Shown here: positions 8,544 through 16,698 of the stretch, in pieces | Layout: each line of letters opens with the position of its first letter | How positions within the stretch are numbered: position 1 is the stretch's first letter | Assembly: GCF_005844085.1 (NCBI RefSeq) | Contig: NZ_VCDI01000008.1 | Location: 62,001 to 126,000, forward strand | Direction of reading: 5' to 3' | Length of the DNA: 64,000 nt | DNA from: Lichenicoccus roseus | GTDB lineage: Bacteria > Pseudomonadota > Alphaproteobacteria > Acetobacterales > Acetobacteraceae | Notes under the pieces: generated by a model | Databases searched by the model: none | Seen by the model: the letters and a program-made list of their open reading frames with translations, nothing else | What the model was told of the DNA's origin: nothing | Program-made: the position numbers and the translations under genes

Positions 8544-11500
8544 TTATCCTGCGCGTAGCACTGGCTGCTTCAGAGCCGGAGCCTTAGCCGTGGTTTGATG
8601 CGGGAGATTCCATCCTTTGATTATCGTGTAGATCGCGGGAATGACGAGCAAGGTCAGAATGGTGGACGACACCATTCCACCCACCATTGGGACCGCTATG
8701 CGGCGCATTACTTCAGAGCCGGTGCCGCTGCTCCATAGAATCGGCAGCAGCCCGGCCATGATCGCCACGACGGTCATCATCTTCGGACGCACGCGCTCAA
8801 CGGCGCCGTGCATGATTGCACCGCGCAGATCGGCGCGGCTCAACTGGACGCCATCGATCAGGCGAAGCCGCCTGACATCGGACAGCGCCTGATCGAGGTA
8901 GATCAGCATGACCACACCCGTTTCGGCCGCGACACCCGCAAGCGCGATGAAGCCGACCGCCACGGCGACACTCATGTTGTAGCCGAGCCACCACATCAGC
9001 CAGGCGCCCCCGACGAGCGCGAACGGCACGGACAGCATGACGATGAAGGTCTCGGTCAGCCGGCCGAAGTTGAGGAACAGCAGCACCATGATCACGACCA
9101 GGGTGGCCGGCACCACGACCTTCAGCCTGGCCTCGGCACGCTGAAGATACTCGAACTGGCCACTCCACTCGATGTAATAGCCAGGCGGCATCTTCACCTG
9201 CGCCGACACCTTCGCCGCTGCCTCCGCGACATAGCCGCCGAGGTCGCGCCCTTGCAGGTCGATGTAGATGTAGGCGACTGGCTGCGCGTTCTCCGTCCGG
9301 ATGCTGGGCGGCCCCGTGGTGATGTGAATGCTGGCGACCTGACCCAATGGGATCATGGCGCCACCCGTCGCAGGCACCAGGACCTGGCTTGCGATGGCCT
9401 CCGGGTCTTCCCGCAGGCCGCGTGGATACCGCACGTTCACGCCATACCGCTCGCGGCCCTCGACGGTCGTGGTGACCGTCTCGCCGCCGAGAGCCGTCGC
9501 CACCACCTGCTCCACGTCCTGCACAGACAGTCCGTAGCGGGCGGCGGCTTCGCGGTCCGGCTCGATCTCGACGTAGTGGCCGCCTTCCAGCCGTTCGGCG
9601 AAGGCGCTCGTGGTGCCGGGCACGTCGTGAACGACGCGCTCGACTTCAGTTGCCAGCCGCTCCAGCACATGCAGGTCCGGCCCGAACACCTTCACGCCGA
9701 CCGGCGTGCGGATACCGGTCGAGAGCATGTCGATGCGCGCCTTGATCGGCATGGTCCAGGCGTTGCTGACGCCAGGAAGCTGCAGGGCGGCGTTCATGTC
9801 CGCGATGAGCCCGTCCAGTGTCTTGCCGGCCGGCCACTCGGAGGGCGGCTTCAGGTTGACCACGGTTTCGCTCATCTCGACCGGGGCCGGGTCGGTCGCG
9901 GTCATTGCGCGGCCTGCCTTGCCGAAGACGGACTGGACCTCCGGAAACGACTTGATGATCCGGTCCTGCGTTTGCAGCAGCTCGGCCACTTTGGTCACCG
10001 AAAGTCCCGGCAGTGTCACCGGCATGAACAGGAGCGTGCCTTCGTTCAGGCTAGGCATGAACTCGCTGCCGAGCTGCATCGCCGGTCAGGCCGTGGCGCC
10101 CAGGATCGCGATCGCGGCGATCACGACCAGGGCCGGCACCCGCAGGATGGTCCGGATTAGCGGGCGATAGAGCCAGATCAGCGCGCGGTTGATCGGGTTC
10201 TTTGACTCGGGAACGATGCGCCCCCGCACAAAGAACAGCATCAGCACCGGAACGAGCGTTACCGACAGCAGGGCACCCCCTGCCATCGCAAAGGTCTTCG
10301 TGTAGGCCAGCGGCTTAAACAGGCGGCCTTCCTGGTCCTCGAGCGCGAACACCGGCAGGAAGGCGGCGACGATCACCAGCAAGCTGAAGAACAGCGACGG
10401 GCCTACCTCCTTGGCCGCAGCGATCAATGCAGGGCCGCGCGGCTCACCTGGTCGGAGGCGCTCGACGTGCTTGTGGGCGTTCTCGATCATCACGATCGCC
10501 GCATCCACCATTGCCCCGAGAGCGATGGCAATGCCGCCCAGGCTCATGATGTTTGAGCCGATGCCGAGCGCGTGCATGCCAGCAAAGGCGATCAGGATGC
10601 CGATCGGAAGGGTCAGAATAGCTACCAGGGCGCTGCGGACGTGCAGCAGAAAGATGACGCATACAGCCGCGACGATCAGGCTTTCTTCAAGCAGCGTGTG
10701 CTTGAGCGTGTAGATCGCGCTGTCGATCGGCTGCGAGCGATCGTATACCGTTTTGATCGACACGCCTTCGGGTAGCCCCGGGGTGATCTCCGCCACCTTG
10801 GCCTTGATGTTGTCGATGGTGGTCAGCGCGTCCGCACCATCCCGCTTGAGCGCGATGCCGCCGACCACCTCCCCCGTGCCGTTCATCTCGGCAATGCCCC
10901 GGCGCTCGTCCGGACCGAGTTCAATGCGGGCCACGTCACGCAGCAGCACCGGCGTGCCCGAGCCGTTCGGATCAGCCTTCAGCACGACCGCCCCGAGATC
11001 CTCCATATTCCGCAGGTAGCCGCGACCGCGGACCATGTACTCGGTCTCGCTCATCTCGATCGTCCGGCCGCCAACATCGTTGTTGCTGGCGCGGATCGCG
11101 TCCGAGACACGGTCCAGGGAGATGCCAAAGGCTTGCAGCTTTTGGGGGTCAACGACGACCTGATACTGCTTTTCAAAGCCGCCGACGCTCGCCACCTCGG
11201 CCACGCCCTTGGCCGTCACCAGGCCGTAGCGCACGATCCAATCCTGAATGCTGCGCAGCTCGGCCAGAGTTTGGTTGGCACCAACGACCACATATTCGTA
11301 GACCCAGCCGACGCCGCTTGCGTCAGGCCCCAGAGCGGGCGTGATGCCGGCAGGCAGGCGCTTGGCTGCGAAGTTGAGGTATTCTAAAACACGCGACCGC
11401 GCCCAGTAGAGATCGGTGCCGTCGTCGAACACGACATAGACAAACGACACCCCAAAATCCGAGAAGCCGCGCACGACCTTGGCGTGCGGCACGGCGAGCA

Positions 11501-11717
11501 AAGCCGTGGTGAGGGGATAGGTGACCTGGTCCTCGACCACCTGCGGGGCCTGGCCCGGATACTCGGTATAGACAATGACCTGCGTGTCCGACAGGTCCGG
11601 TAGAGCGTCGAGCGGCGTGTTGGCGACAGACCAGACGCCGACGCCCATCATCATCAGAGTGGCAAGCAGCACCAGCATCTTGTTGCGCGCACACAGCTCG
11701 ATCAAATGGCCGATCAT
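8544..11717 (-). pseudogene. cusA: CusA heavy-metal RND permease, split by an in-frame TGA
   Basis: CusA/CzcA-type inner-membrane permease of a Cu/Ag tripartite pump. Residues 1-543 (10086-11717) begin MIGHLIELCARNK and include the first large periplasmic domain and helices up to AAIAILGATA. A TGA at 10086-10088 then interrupts the frame. The following codons, in the same frame, continue PAMQLGSEFMPSLNEGTLLFMP to the normal C-terminus at 8544. No base is gained or lost. The family usually has a Trp-Pro or similar residues here, so TGG to TGA is the simplest change (inference). Unless the stop is read through, the pump is inactive. The start overlaps the cusB stop (ATGA). Confidence 0.88.
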
Positions 11718-13096
11718 GGCTTGGCTCCCGACTGGCCGGCCTGCGGTGTGTCGACGCTCCCGAACCCCTGGAGGGCTGTCCGCAGGTTGCTTTCAGCGTC
11801 GATCAAGAAGTTGGCGCCCACCACGACGCGTTCGCCGGGCTTGACGCCGTCCGTCACCTGCACCCAGCCGTCGCCGTGTATGCCCAACGAGACGGTCCGG
11901 GGCTGGAAGCGGCCCCCGCCGGCCACCACCAGAACAACCTGCCGCGTGCCGCTGTCCAGCACCGCGGAGTCCGGCACCGTCACCACTGGCGCACCGGCGG
12001 GGGCGGCCTCGATCTGCACGTTCGCAAACATCGCGGCGCGCAGGTTACCGTCGCGATTGGGCAGCACGATGCGCACGCGGACCGTACGCGTGTCGGCCGA
12101 CAGCGAGGGATAGACGAATTCCACCCGGCCCTCGAAGCCTCGGCCTGGGAAGGCGATGAAGGTGGCACGCGCCACCTGACCCGGCACGATCGCCCCGAGG
12201 TCCTGCTCCTGCACCTGCGCTATCAGCCAAAGGCTGGATAAGTCCGCCGTCCGGTAGAGCGCCTCGCCGGCATCGACCCGCATGCCTTCTTGCACCGGCT
12301 TGTCGATCACGACACCATCCGCTTGCGCCACGACCGGGATGCGCCGTGTCGAGCGGCTGGACCGGCGCAAACGCGCGATCTCGTCGTCGGGGATGTCCAG
12401 CGCGCGCAGCCGTTGGAGCGAGGCTCGGGCGATCGCGCCGCCCATTCGAGCGGCGATCAGGTATTCCTCCTCGGAGGCGACCATGTCGGGCGAGTAGATC
12501 TCGGCCAGCATTTGCCCGCGCCTGACCGGATCGCCGTTCGCCGCAACGGCCAGGTGCTCGATCCAGCCCGGCACCCGCGTCGTGACCGTCGCCAGCCGCC
12601 GCTCGTCGAACTGGAGGGTCCCAATTGCCCGAATAGTGCGGCTGGCTGGCGGCCGCATTTCGGCGGCTTCGGTACGCACGCCAAGCGTCTGGAGGCGGCC
12701 GGGCGTCATCCGGACGGTGCCGGGTGGGTCCTCCTGGCTGCGCTCGTCGGCATAGACCGGGATGTAAGCCATCCCCATGCTGTCGTTCTTGGGCTTAGGC
12801 GAGGTGTCCGGCAGACCCATCGGGTTCCGGTAGTAGAGGATGCGATGGTTGCTACCCGGCGGCTTTGCCGGCGCGGGCGATGTCGCTGCAACTGGCGTGA
12901 CAGGCTGTTGGGCGGCACCGTCGAAGATCGGCTGATAGTCTCGCCCCGCCGAGGTCTTCTTGGGACCGCTCGCGTAGAACGGCTTGCCATCGGGGTCCTG
13001 GTAGAAAAGCGGCCGGCGGGGCTGATCGTCAGCTCGGGCGAGGCTGACGATTGCGGTCAATGCGAGTGCCATTGCTAGCAGGAAAGACCGCATCAC
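11714..13096 (-). CDS. cusB: CusB periplasmic adaptor of the Cu/Ag efflux pump
   Basis: 460-residue membrane fusion protein with a signal peptide (about 1-22, ending LARAD). Two copies of a heavy-metal binding motif follow: PLFYQDPDGKPFYASGP (about 29) and YYRNPMGLPDTSPKPKNDSMGM (about 88), as in CusB N-termini. Then come the lipoyl/barrel-sandwich and helical hairpin regions (AAEMRPPASRTIRAIGTLQFDE, EEEYLIAARMGG) and the beta-barrel. It links CusA to CusC. ATGA overlaps at both ends tie it to cusC upstream and cusA downstream. Confidence 0.9.
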   Translation of the reverse strand: MMRSFLLAMALALTAIVSLARADDQPRRPLFYQDPDGKPFYASGPKKTSAGRDYQPIFDGAAQQPVTPVAATSPAPAKPPGSNHRILYYRNPMGLPDTSPKPKNDSMGMAYIPVYADERSQEDPPGTVRMTPGRLQTLGVRTEAAEMRPPASRTIRAIGTLQFDERRLATVTTRVPGWIEHLAVAANGDPVRRGQMLAEIYSPDMVASEEEYLIAARMGGAIARASLQRLRALDIPDDEIARLRRSSRSTRRIPVVAQADGVVIDKPVQEGMRVDAGEALYRTADLSSLWLIAQVQEQDLGAIVPGQVARATFIAFPGRGFEGRVEFVYPSLSADTRTVRVRIVLPNRDGNLRAAMFANVQIEAAPAGAPVVTVPDSAVLDSGTRQVVLVVAGGGRFQPRTVSLGIHGDGWVQVTDGVKPGERVVVGANFLIDAESNLRTALQGFGSVDTPQAGQSGAKP

Positions 13097-14346
13097 AGGT
13101 CTCCCCCGATCAAGCGCTCGATCGCGGCAAGCTCGACTTGTTCGTCGAGCTGCGCCTGGAGCACGCGGAGCTCGACGTCGTGGGTCTGACGCTCGACGGT
13201 GATGGCGCCCGTCAGATCGCCCCGGCCCTGACTGTAATTGATAAGCACCGTTTGGAACGCGGCGCGTGCCTGTGGCATCGCTTCACGCCGCAGGAGCGCC
13301 TCCGTCGCGCGCGCGGCCCGCAACCTGGCAAGGCTTTCGGCCAAGGCGCCCTCGATCTCGAGCCGGGTCGCTTCATAGCGTTGCTGGGACGCGCCGAGCT
13401 GCGCTGCCGCCTCATCCTGACCGGCTGCCTCACGCCCCCAGGGCACCGGGATATTGAGACCGATTGTGGCGGCGAAGCCAACGGGCCGGTTGTTGGTTTG
13501 GAAGAGCGGTCCGCCTCCGATGGTCACGTCCGAATACCAGGCCTTGTCCGCCAAGGTGCTGCGCGTGCGCGCCGCTTCCATCGTGGCGGTGCTGGCGGCC
13601 AGGGTCGGATTGGCCGCCCGGGCGCGCTCCACCAGCATTTCCAAGGCGGGCTCTGCGGCTGGGATCGGTCTTGCGCGGATCGCTTGGGAGAGGGGCGCAT
13701 TCGCGGGACGGCCGACCAGCACGTTAAGGCGGGCGCGCGCAGCCTCATATGCGCCGCCAAGCCTGACATCCTCCAGCTTGGCCGTCGTCTCCTCGCCAAG
13801 AGCCTGGATGACAGCGATCTGGTCGCCGCCGCCCTGCGCATAGCGAGCCGATGCGGCAGACCGCATGCGGCGCGCCAATCCGGCGATTTCCCGGTTCACC
13901 GCCAGGTCGCGCGCGGTCAGGTCGTATTGCGCGTAGGCAACCTTGATCTTCTCATCCAGCTCGTCCTGCGCCGCGCGCTCGCGGCCGCGGCTGGCATTTA
14001 CGTCAGCAAGTGCCGCCTCCCGGCGCAAGCTGCGCTTGCCCCAGAGCGGGAACGCCTGGGTCAGCATGACCGTGTGGCCGCTGAAGACGTTCGGGTCTTT
14101 GTAGTAGGTGTAGCTGTCCGTGATGGTCGGATCGTCGAGCGTGTCTGCGCCTCCTGCCCTGGCCGAGGCTGCTTCGGTGTCCAAGGCTGCGGCACGCAAT
14201 GCCGGACTGAGGCTTCGTCCCGCGGTAAGCAGGCCATCGACGGTCGCGCCCAGAGGAACGGCTGTCTGCGCGTGGGCTGAGGCGTACGCAGTCAGGCCGA
14301 GAGCCAGCGCAGCGCCAGCCCCCAACAGCACCCAATGGGCAGCCAC
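13093..14346 (-). CDS. cusC: CusC/CzcC outer-membrane factor (TolC family)
   Basis: 417-residue TolC-family outer-membrane channel. After a signal peptide (about 1-27, ending AHAQT) there are two repeats of long amphipathic helices (ALRAAALDTEAASARAGG; AAQDELDEKIKVAYAQYDLTARDLAV; LEDVRLGGAYEAARARLN). It is the first gene of the cusCBA transcript, with cusB starting inside its stop codon. It would form the exit duct for Cu/Ag export; with cusA interrupted, its present function is uncertain. Confidence 0.87.
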   Translation of the reverse strand: MAAHWVLLGAGAALALGLTAYASAHAQTAVPLGATVDGLLTAGRSLSPALRAAALDTEAASARAGGADTLDDPTITDSYTYYKDPNVFSGHTVMLTQAFPLWGKRSLRREAALADVNASRGRERAAQDELDEKIKVAYAQYDLTARDLAVNREIAGLARRMRSAASARYAQGGGDQIAVIQALGEETTAKLEDVRLGGAYEAARARLNVLVGRPANAPLSQAIRARPIPAAEPALEMLVERARAANPTLAASTATMEAARTRSTLADKAWYSDVTIGGGPLFQTNNRPVGFAATIGLNIPVPWGREAAGQDEAAAQLGASQQRYEATRLEIEGALAESLARLRAARATEALLRREAMPQARAAFQTVLINYSQGRGDLTGAITVERQTHDVELRVLQAQLDEQVELAAIERLIGGDL

Positions 14347-14347
14347 G

Positions 14348-14749
14348 TCACGTCACCAGGTCGGCGGTGATCGTACCCCGAACCGTCTCCGGCTCGCCTT
14401 GGACCTTGGCCGCCAGATGGATTGCCCAGGTGCCGGTCATGCCCGGCTCCACCTCGAAGCCGTAAACTCCGTCCTTAGCCGCCATCACCGCCCTCACGGG
14501 AGCCGTCATCGTCGGCATACCCATCGGCCCCATGTCGGCAGACGTCTGGAAGATGACCGCATCGGGCACAGGCTTGCTGTCGGGAGCGTGGACGAGGCGG
14601 ACCTGCACGATGTCACGGCCGCCTTGGGGTTGTGGCTTGCCGACCAGCTCGAAACGATAATCATCGGGTTTGGCAAAGGCCGGCAGGGTGTTGAGCGCAT
14701 AGACGCAGACGAGCGTCAGGGCGCTCGCGAAAAGACGTGAGCAAGTCAT
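14348..14749 (-). CDS. FixH/YtkA-like periplasmic protein
   Basis: 133 residues with a signal peptide (about 1-26) and a YtkA/FixH-type Ig-like fold (RFELVGKPQPQGGRDIVQVRLVHAPDSKPVPDA, ending VRGTITADLV). It begins one base upstream of cusC and almost certainly shares its transcript. A Met cluster (ADMGPMGMPTM, about residues 71-81) could bind copper. Similar proteins often sit in cus/czc operons; their role is not settled. Confidence 0.75.
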   Translation of the reverse strand: MTCSRLFASALTLVCVYALNTLPAFAKPDDYRFELVGKPQPQGGRDIVQVRLVHAPDSKPVPDAVIFQTSADMGPMGMPTMTAPVRAVMAAKDGVYGFEVEPGMTGTWAIHLAAKVQGEPETVRGTITADLVT

Positions 14750-14849
14750 CGAAATACCCTTTGTGACCCGCTAATGCACGGCAGGTGCATCGCGGCCAGT
14801 AAAAAAATCTGTGTCGATTGAACGCACCTAGAGTGTGCGCCTGTTGGAC

Positions 14850-15209
14850 TCAGATCGTTCGGGGCGGAAGGGGCTCGGGTTTGCGCACGAAATCGGTCAG
14901 CTTCGACCAGACCGACCAGTAGTCGACGTCGCTGAAGGATGCGCCGATGTCGACGCTCATGGTCCGAGCAGGCAAGGCAGCGTCGGTGACGCAGCCCATT
15001 TGCTTGATGCAGTCCGACGTAATGCCCTTGCACGGCGGCATGGGCTTACCATCCTGCATTCCCGTGTGCGACATCATCATGTCGCAGGGCAAACCCGCCA
15101 GCATCATAGGCGCGACGTACTCCGCCGAGCGCGCGAGCTGAGTCGACGTGCTGCCGATGAAGGCAAACGCGATCAGCACGAGCAGGAGCTGGCGCAGTCT
15201 GTGGGGCAT
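14850..15209 (-). CDS. Cys/Met-rich secreted small protein of the cus cluster
   Basis: 119 residues from the ATG at 15209. The open frame runs further upstream, but this start gives a clean signal peptide (MPHRLRQLLLVLIAFAFIG...). The mature part has Cys and Met clusters (LPCDMMMSHTGMQDGKPMPPC, DCIKQMGCVTD), suggesting metal binding. A CueR-like box lies about 70 bp upstream (15279-15302). It is not a family I can name; copper-linked accessory protein is an inference. Confidence 0.65.
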   Translation of the reverse strand: MPHRLRQLLLVLIAFAFIGSTSTQLARSAEYVAPMMLAGLPCDMMMSHTGMQDGKPMPPCKGITSDCIKQMGCVTDAALPARTMSVDIGASFSDVDYWSVWSKLTDFVRKPEPLPPRTI

Positions 15210-15278
15210 GAGACCTAACCATACTATCTGGGCCGGACGCGGAAAAGGCGAATGCGAAACACCGCTCAGCGCTCTGAA

Positions 15279-15302
15279 CCCTCCCATCACGGTACGGTAA
15301 GT
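15279..15302 (-). promoter_or_regulatory. CueR-like promoter box for the 15209 gene
   Basis: On the minus strand the sequence reads CTTACC then GTACCGTGATGGGAGGG. This matches the MerR/CueR promoter layout (a -35 element overlapping a dyad) less well than the other boxes. It points toward the Cys/Met-rich gene. Confidence 0.4.
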
Positions 15303-15313
15303 CTGATGTTCCC

Positions 15314-15337
15314 TTGACCTTCCTATGGTGAGAAGCC
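15314..15337 (+). promoter_or_regulatory. CueR box pointing rightward
   Basis: TTGACC followed by TTCCTATGGTGAGAAGCC. It matches the copA-ATPase box base for base at most positions, including the CCCAC that follows. It points rightward, so it would drive transcription antisense to the small gene at 15347-15526, for which there is no sense gene on the plus strand. Confidence 0.5.
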
Positions 15338-15346
15338 CCACGTCTT

Positions 15347-15526
15347 TCACTGGGCTGGCGGATCGTCGCACTCAGAAGAGCTGTCATAGACCAGCGTCAG
15401 CACGGTTACGACGCCGGCCATGGAGATTGCTGCGGTTACGGGACTGAACGCGGGTTGTTAAGCCAACGCAGGGGTGGCGACGGCCGCAAGGAAGGCAGCG
15501 ATTTGGAGGGTCTTGGGGAAGGTCAT
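15347..15526 (-). pseudogene. Small secreted peptide gene with in-frame TAA
   Basis: 60 codons starting ATG at 15526. The first 22 codons encode a clean signal peptide (MTFPKTLQIAAFLAAVATP then ALA). Codon 23 is TAA (15458-15460). The same frame then continues QPAFSPVTAAISMAGVVTV and a short acidic tail to a TGA at 15347. CAA to TAA is a plausible single change (Gln-Gln after ALA). A strong CueR-type box lies upstream at 15575-15603. Function unknown; the coding call rests on the signal peptide and promoter. Confidence 0.5.
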
Positions 15527-15574
15527 AAGTGTCTTCCAGTAGCTGAACACTAGCCAGGTCGGCTCTTTCATCAA

Positions 15575-15603
15575 GGTCAGCCCTCCCACGATGGGAGGGT
15601 CAA
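15575..15603 (-). promoter_or_regulatory. CueR box upstream of the small peptide gene
   Basis: Minus strand: TTGACC then CTCCCATCGTGGGAG, a perfect CTCCCA/TGGGAG dyad next to a consensus -35. It lies about 50 bp before the ATG at 15526 and has the CueR/MerR promoter layout. Confidence 0.6.
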
Positions 15604-15643
15604 GCACGTTCTGCTCCCCGCAGCGGCATTGCTGACGCAGGTG

Positions 15644-16252
15644 TCAAATCTCCAACAGCTTGTCAGGTAGCTCGTCCCGCTTCAGCGCTCCTGGGGGGAA
15701 ATGCTCGGCGAGGACTGCGCCGCATCGTGTGACTGCGGCCACGAAGCCATCCGCAGACCGACCTCCCTTGATGGCCACCACCAGAGCGTGAACCGCCTCG
15801 GCCCAGACATCCGAGGAGACCTTGTCGTTGATCCCGGCATCGGCGACGACCTCCACATACCGCTCGGACGCCGATACGAAGATGAGCACTCCTGTCCGGT
15901 GCTCAGTCTTGTCGATACCCTGTGCAAAGAACTGCCGCATTGCCTCCGCGTGGGCATAGTTGTGTCGGGCTTCGCGAGGCACGATCCTGAACCTGAGGCT
16001 CGGCAACGACAGGGCCATCGCCACGAGAAGAAATGCGATCAGCTACAGGATGTAGACGACAGGAGCGGACCAACTGGTCAGCGCCAGGATGGGCAGCGGC
16101 GCAGCCAACGCCGCCGCGGCCGCCCATGCGATAGGGAACAGTCGGTAGTCGCTCGAGTGCCGGGCGATGACGCAAAAAATCTCTCCGGAGGTGTGCTTCT
16201 CCGCCTCTCGGATCGCCGCGGCGACCCGGGCTTTGTCGGCATCGGCGATCAT
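15644..16252 (-). pseudogene. TPM-domain protein split by an in-frame TAG
   Basis: The N-terminal part (16043-16252) is [30 protein letters not shown] with a hydrophobic stretch ending APVVYIL. A TAG at 16043-16045 follows, then the same frame reads LIAFLLVAMALSLPSLRFRIVPREARHNYAHAEAMRQFF and on through the TPM domain (GVLIFVSASERYVEVVADAGI) to 15644. TPM domains occur in membrane-linked proteins near LemA. CAG to TAG would restore VYILQLIAF (inference). It stands 10 bp after the Gly-rich partner gene. Confidence 0.75.
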
Positions 16253-16262
16253 AGGTCGGTCC

Positions 16263-16697
16263 TCACCAGCTGCCCGAGCTGCCGCCGCCGCCGAAGGAGC
16301 CGCCGCCGCCGGAGAAGCCTGATGACCTCCCGCGCGACGACCTGCCCCCGCCGGAAAGCGCGAGCAGGAAGAGAAGCTGCATTACGGCTCGGCAGGCGGC
16401 TCCGCCCTTGATGGCACAGTAGATCAGCAGCCCGACCCCACTGACGCCGAGCAATATCACCAGCCAGACCGGCATGGTCTCACTCGGATTGGCCGCAGCT
16501 GATGGCTGGTTCTGGGCCGGTGCGGTGTTTCCGGCGTCGCCGCGTAGCAGCTGGCTGATCTGGCCGACACCGTTCTTGATGCCGCCCGCGAGAGGAGAGG
16601 TATGAAGGCGATATTGCGGAACGTCCGCGAGCTGCGGGCGAGCGAGCCGGACATAAAAATACTCCAGGATGGTGGTGCCCGGGGCTGGCCCACCAGG
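16263..16697 (-). pseudogene. 5'-truncated TPM/YgcG-type membrane protein
   Basis: Only the back part of a YgcG-like gene remains. The readable frame runs ILEYFYVRLARPQLADVPQY, then LAGGIKNGVGQISQLLRGD (end of a TPM domain), a linker, one membrane helix (MPVWLVILLGVSGVGLLIYC) and the diagnostic Gly-rich tail [16 protein letters not shown]. It begins directly at the stop of the CopA ATPase gene, so the promoter and the first two thirds were lost when the two regions were joined. The residues 5' of LAGGIK do not fit the family well. Confidence 0.6.
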
Positions 16698-16698
16698 G

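Noticed and set aside
8808-10160. Long plus-strand frame across the cus genes
   Set aside because: It is a high-GC antisense shadow of cusA, which has clear family motifs on the other strand.
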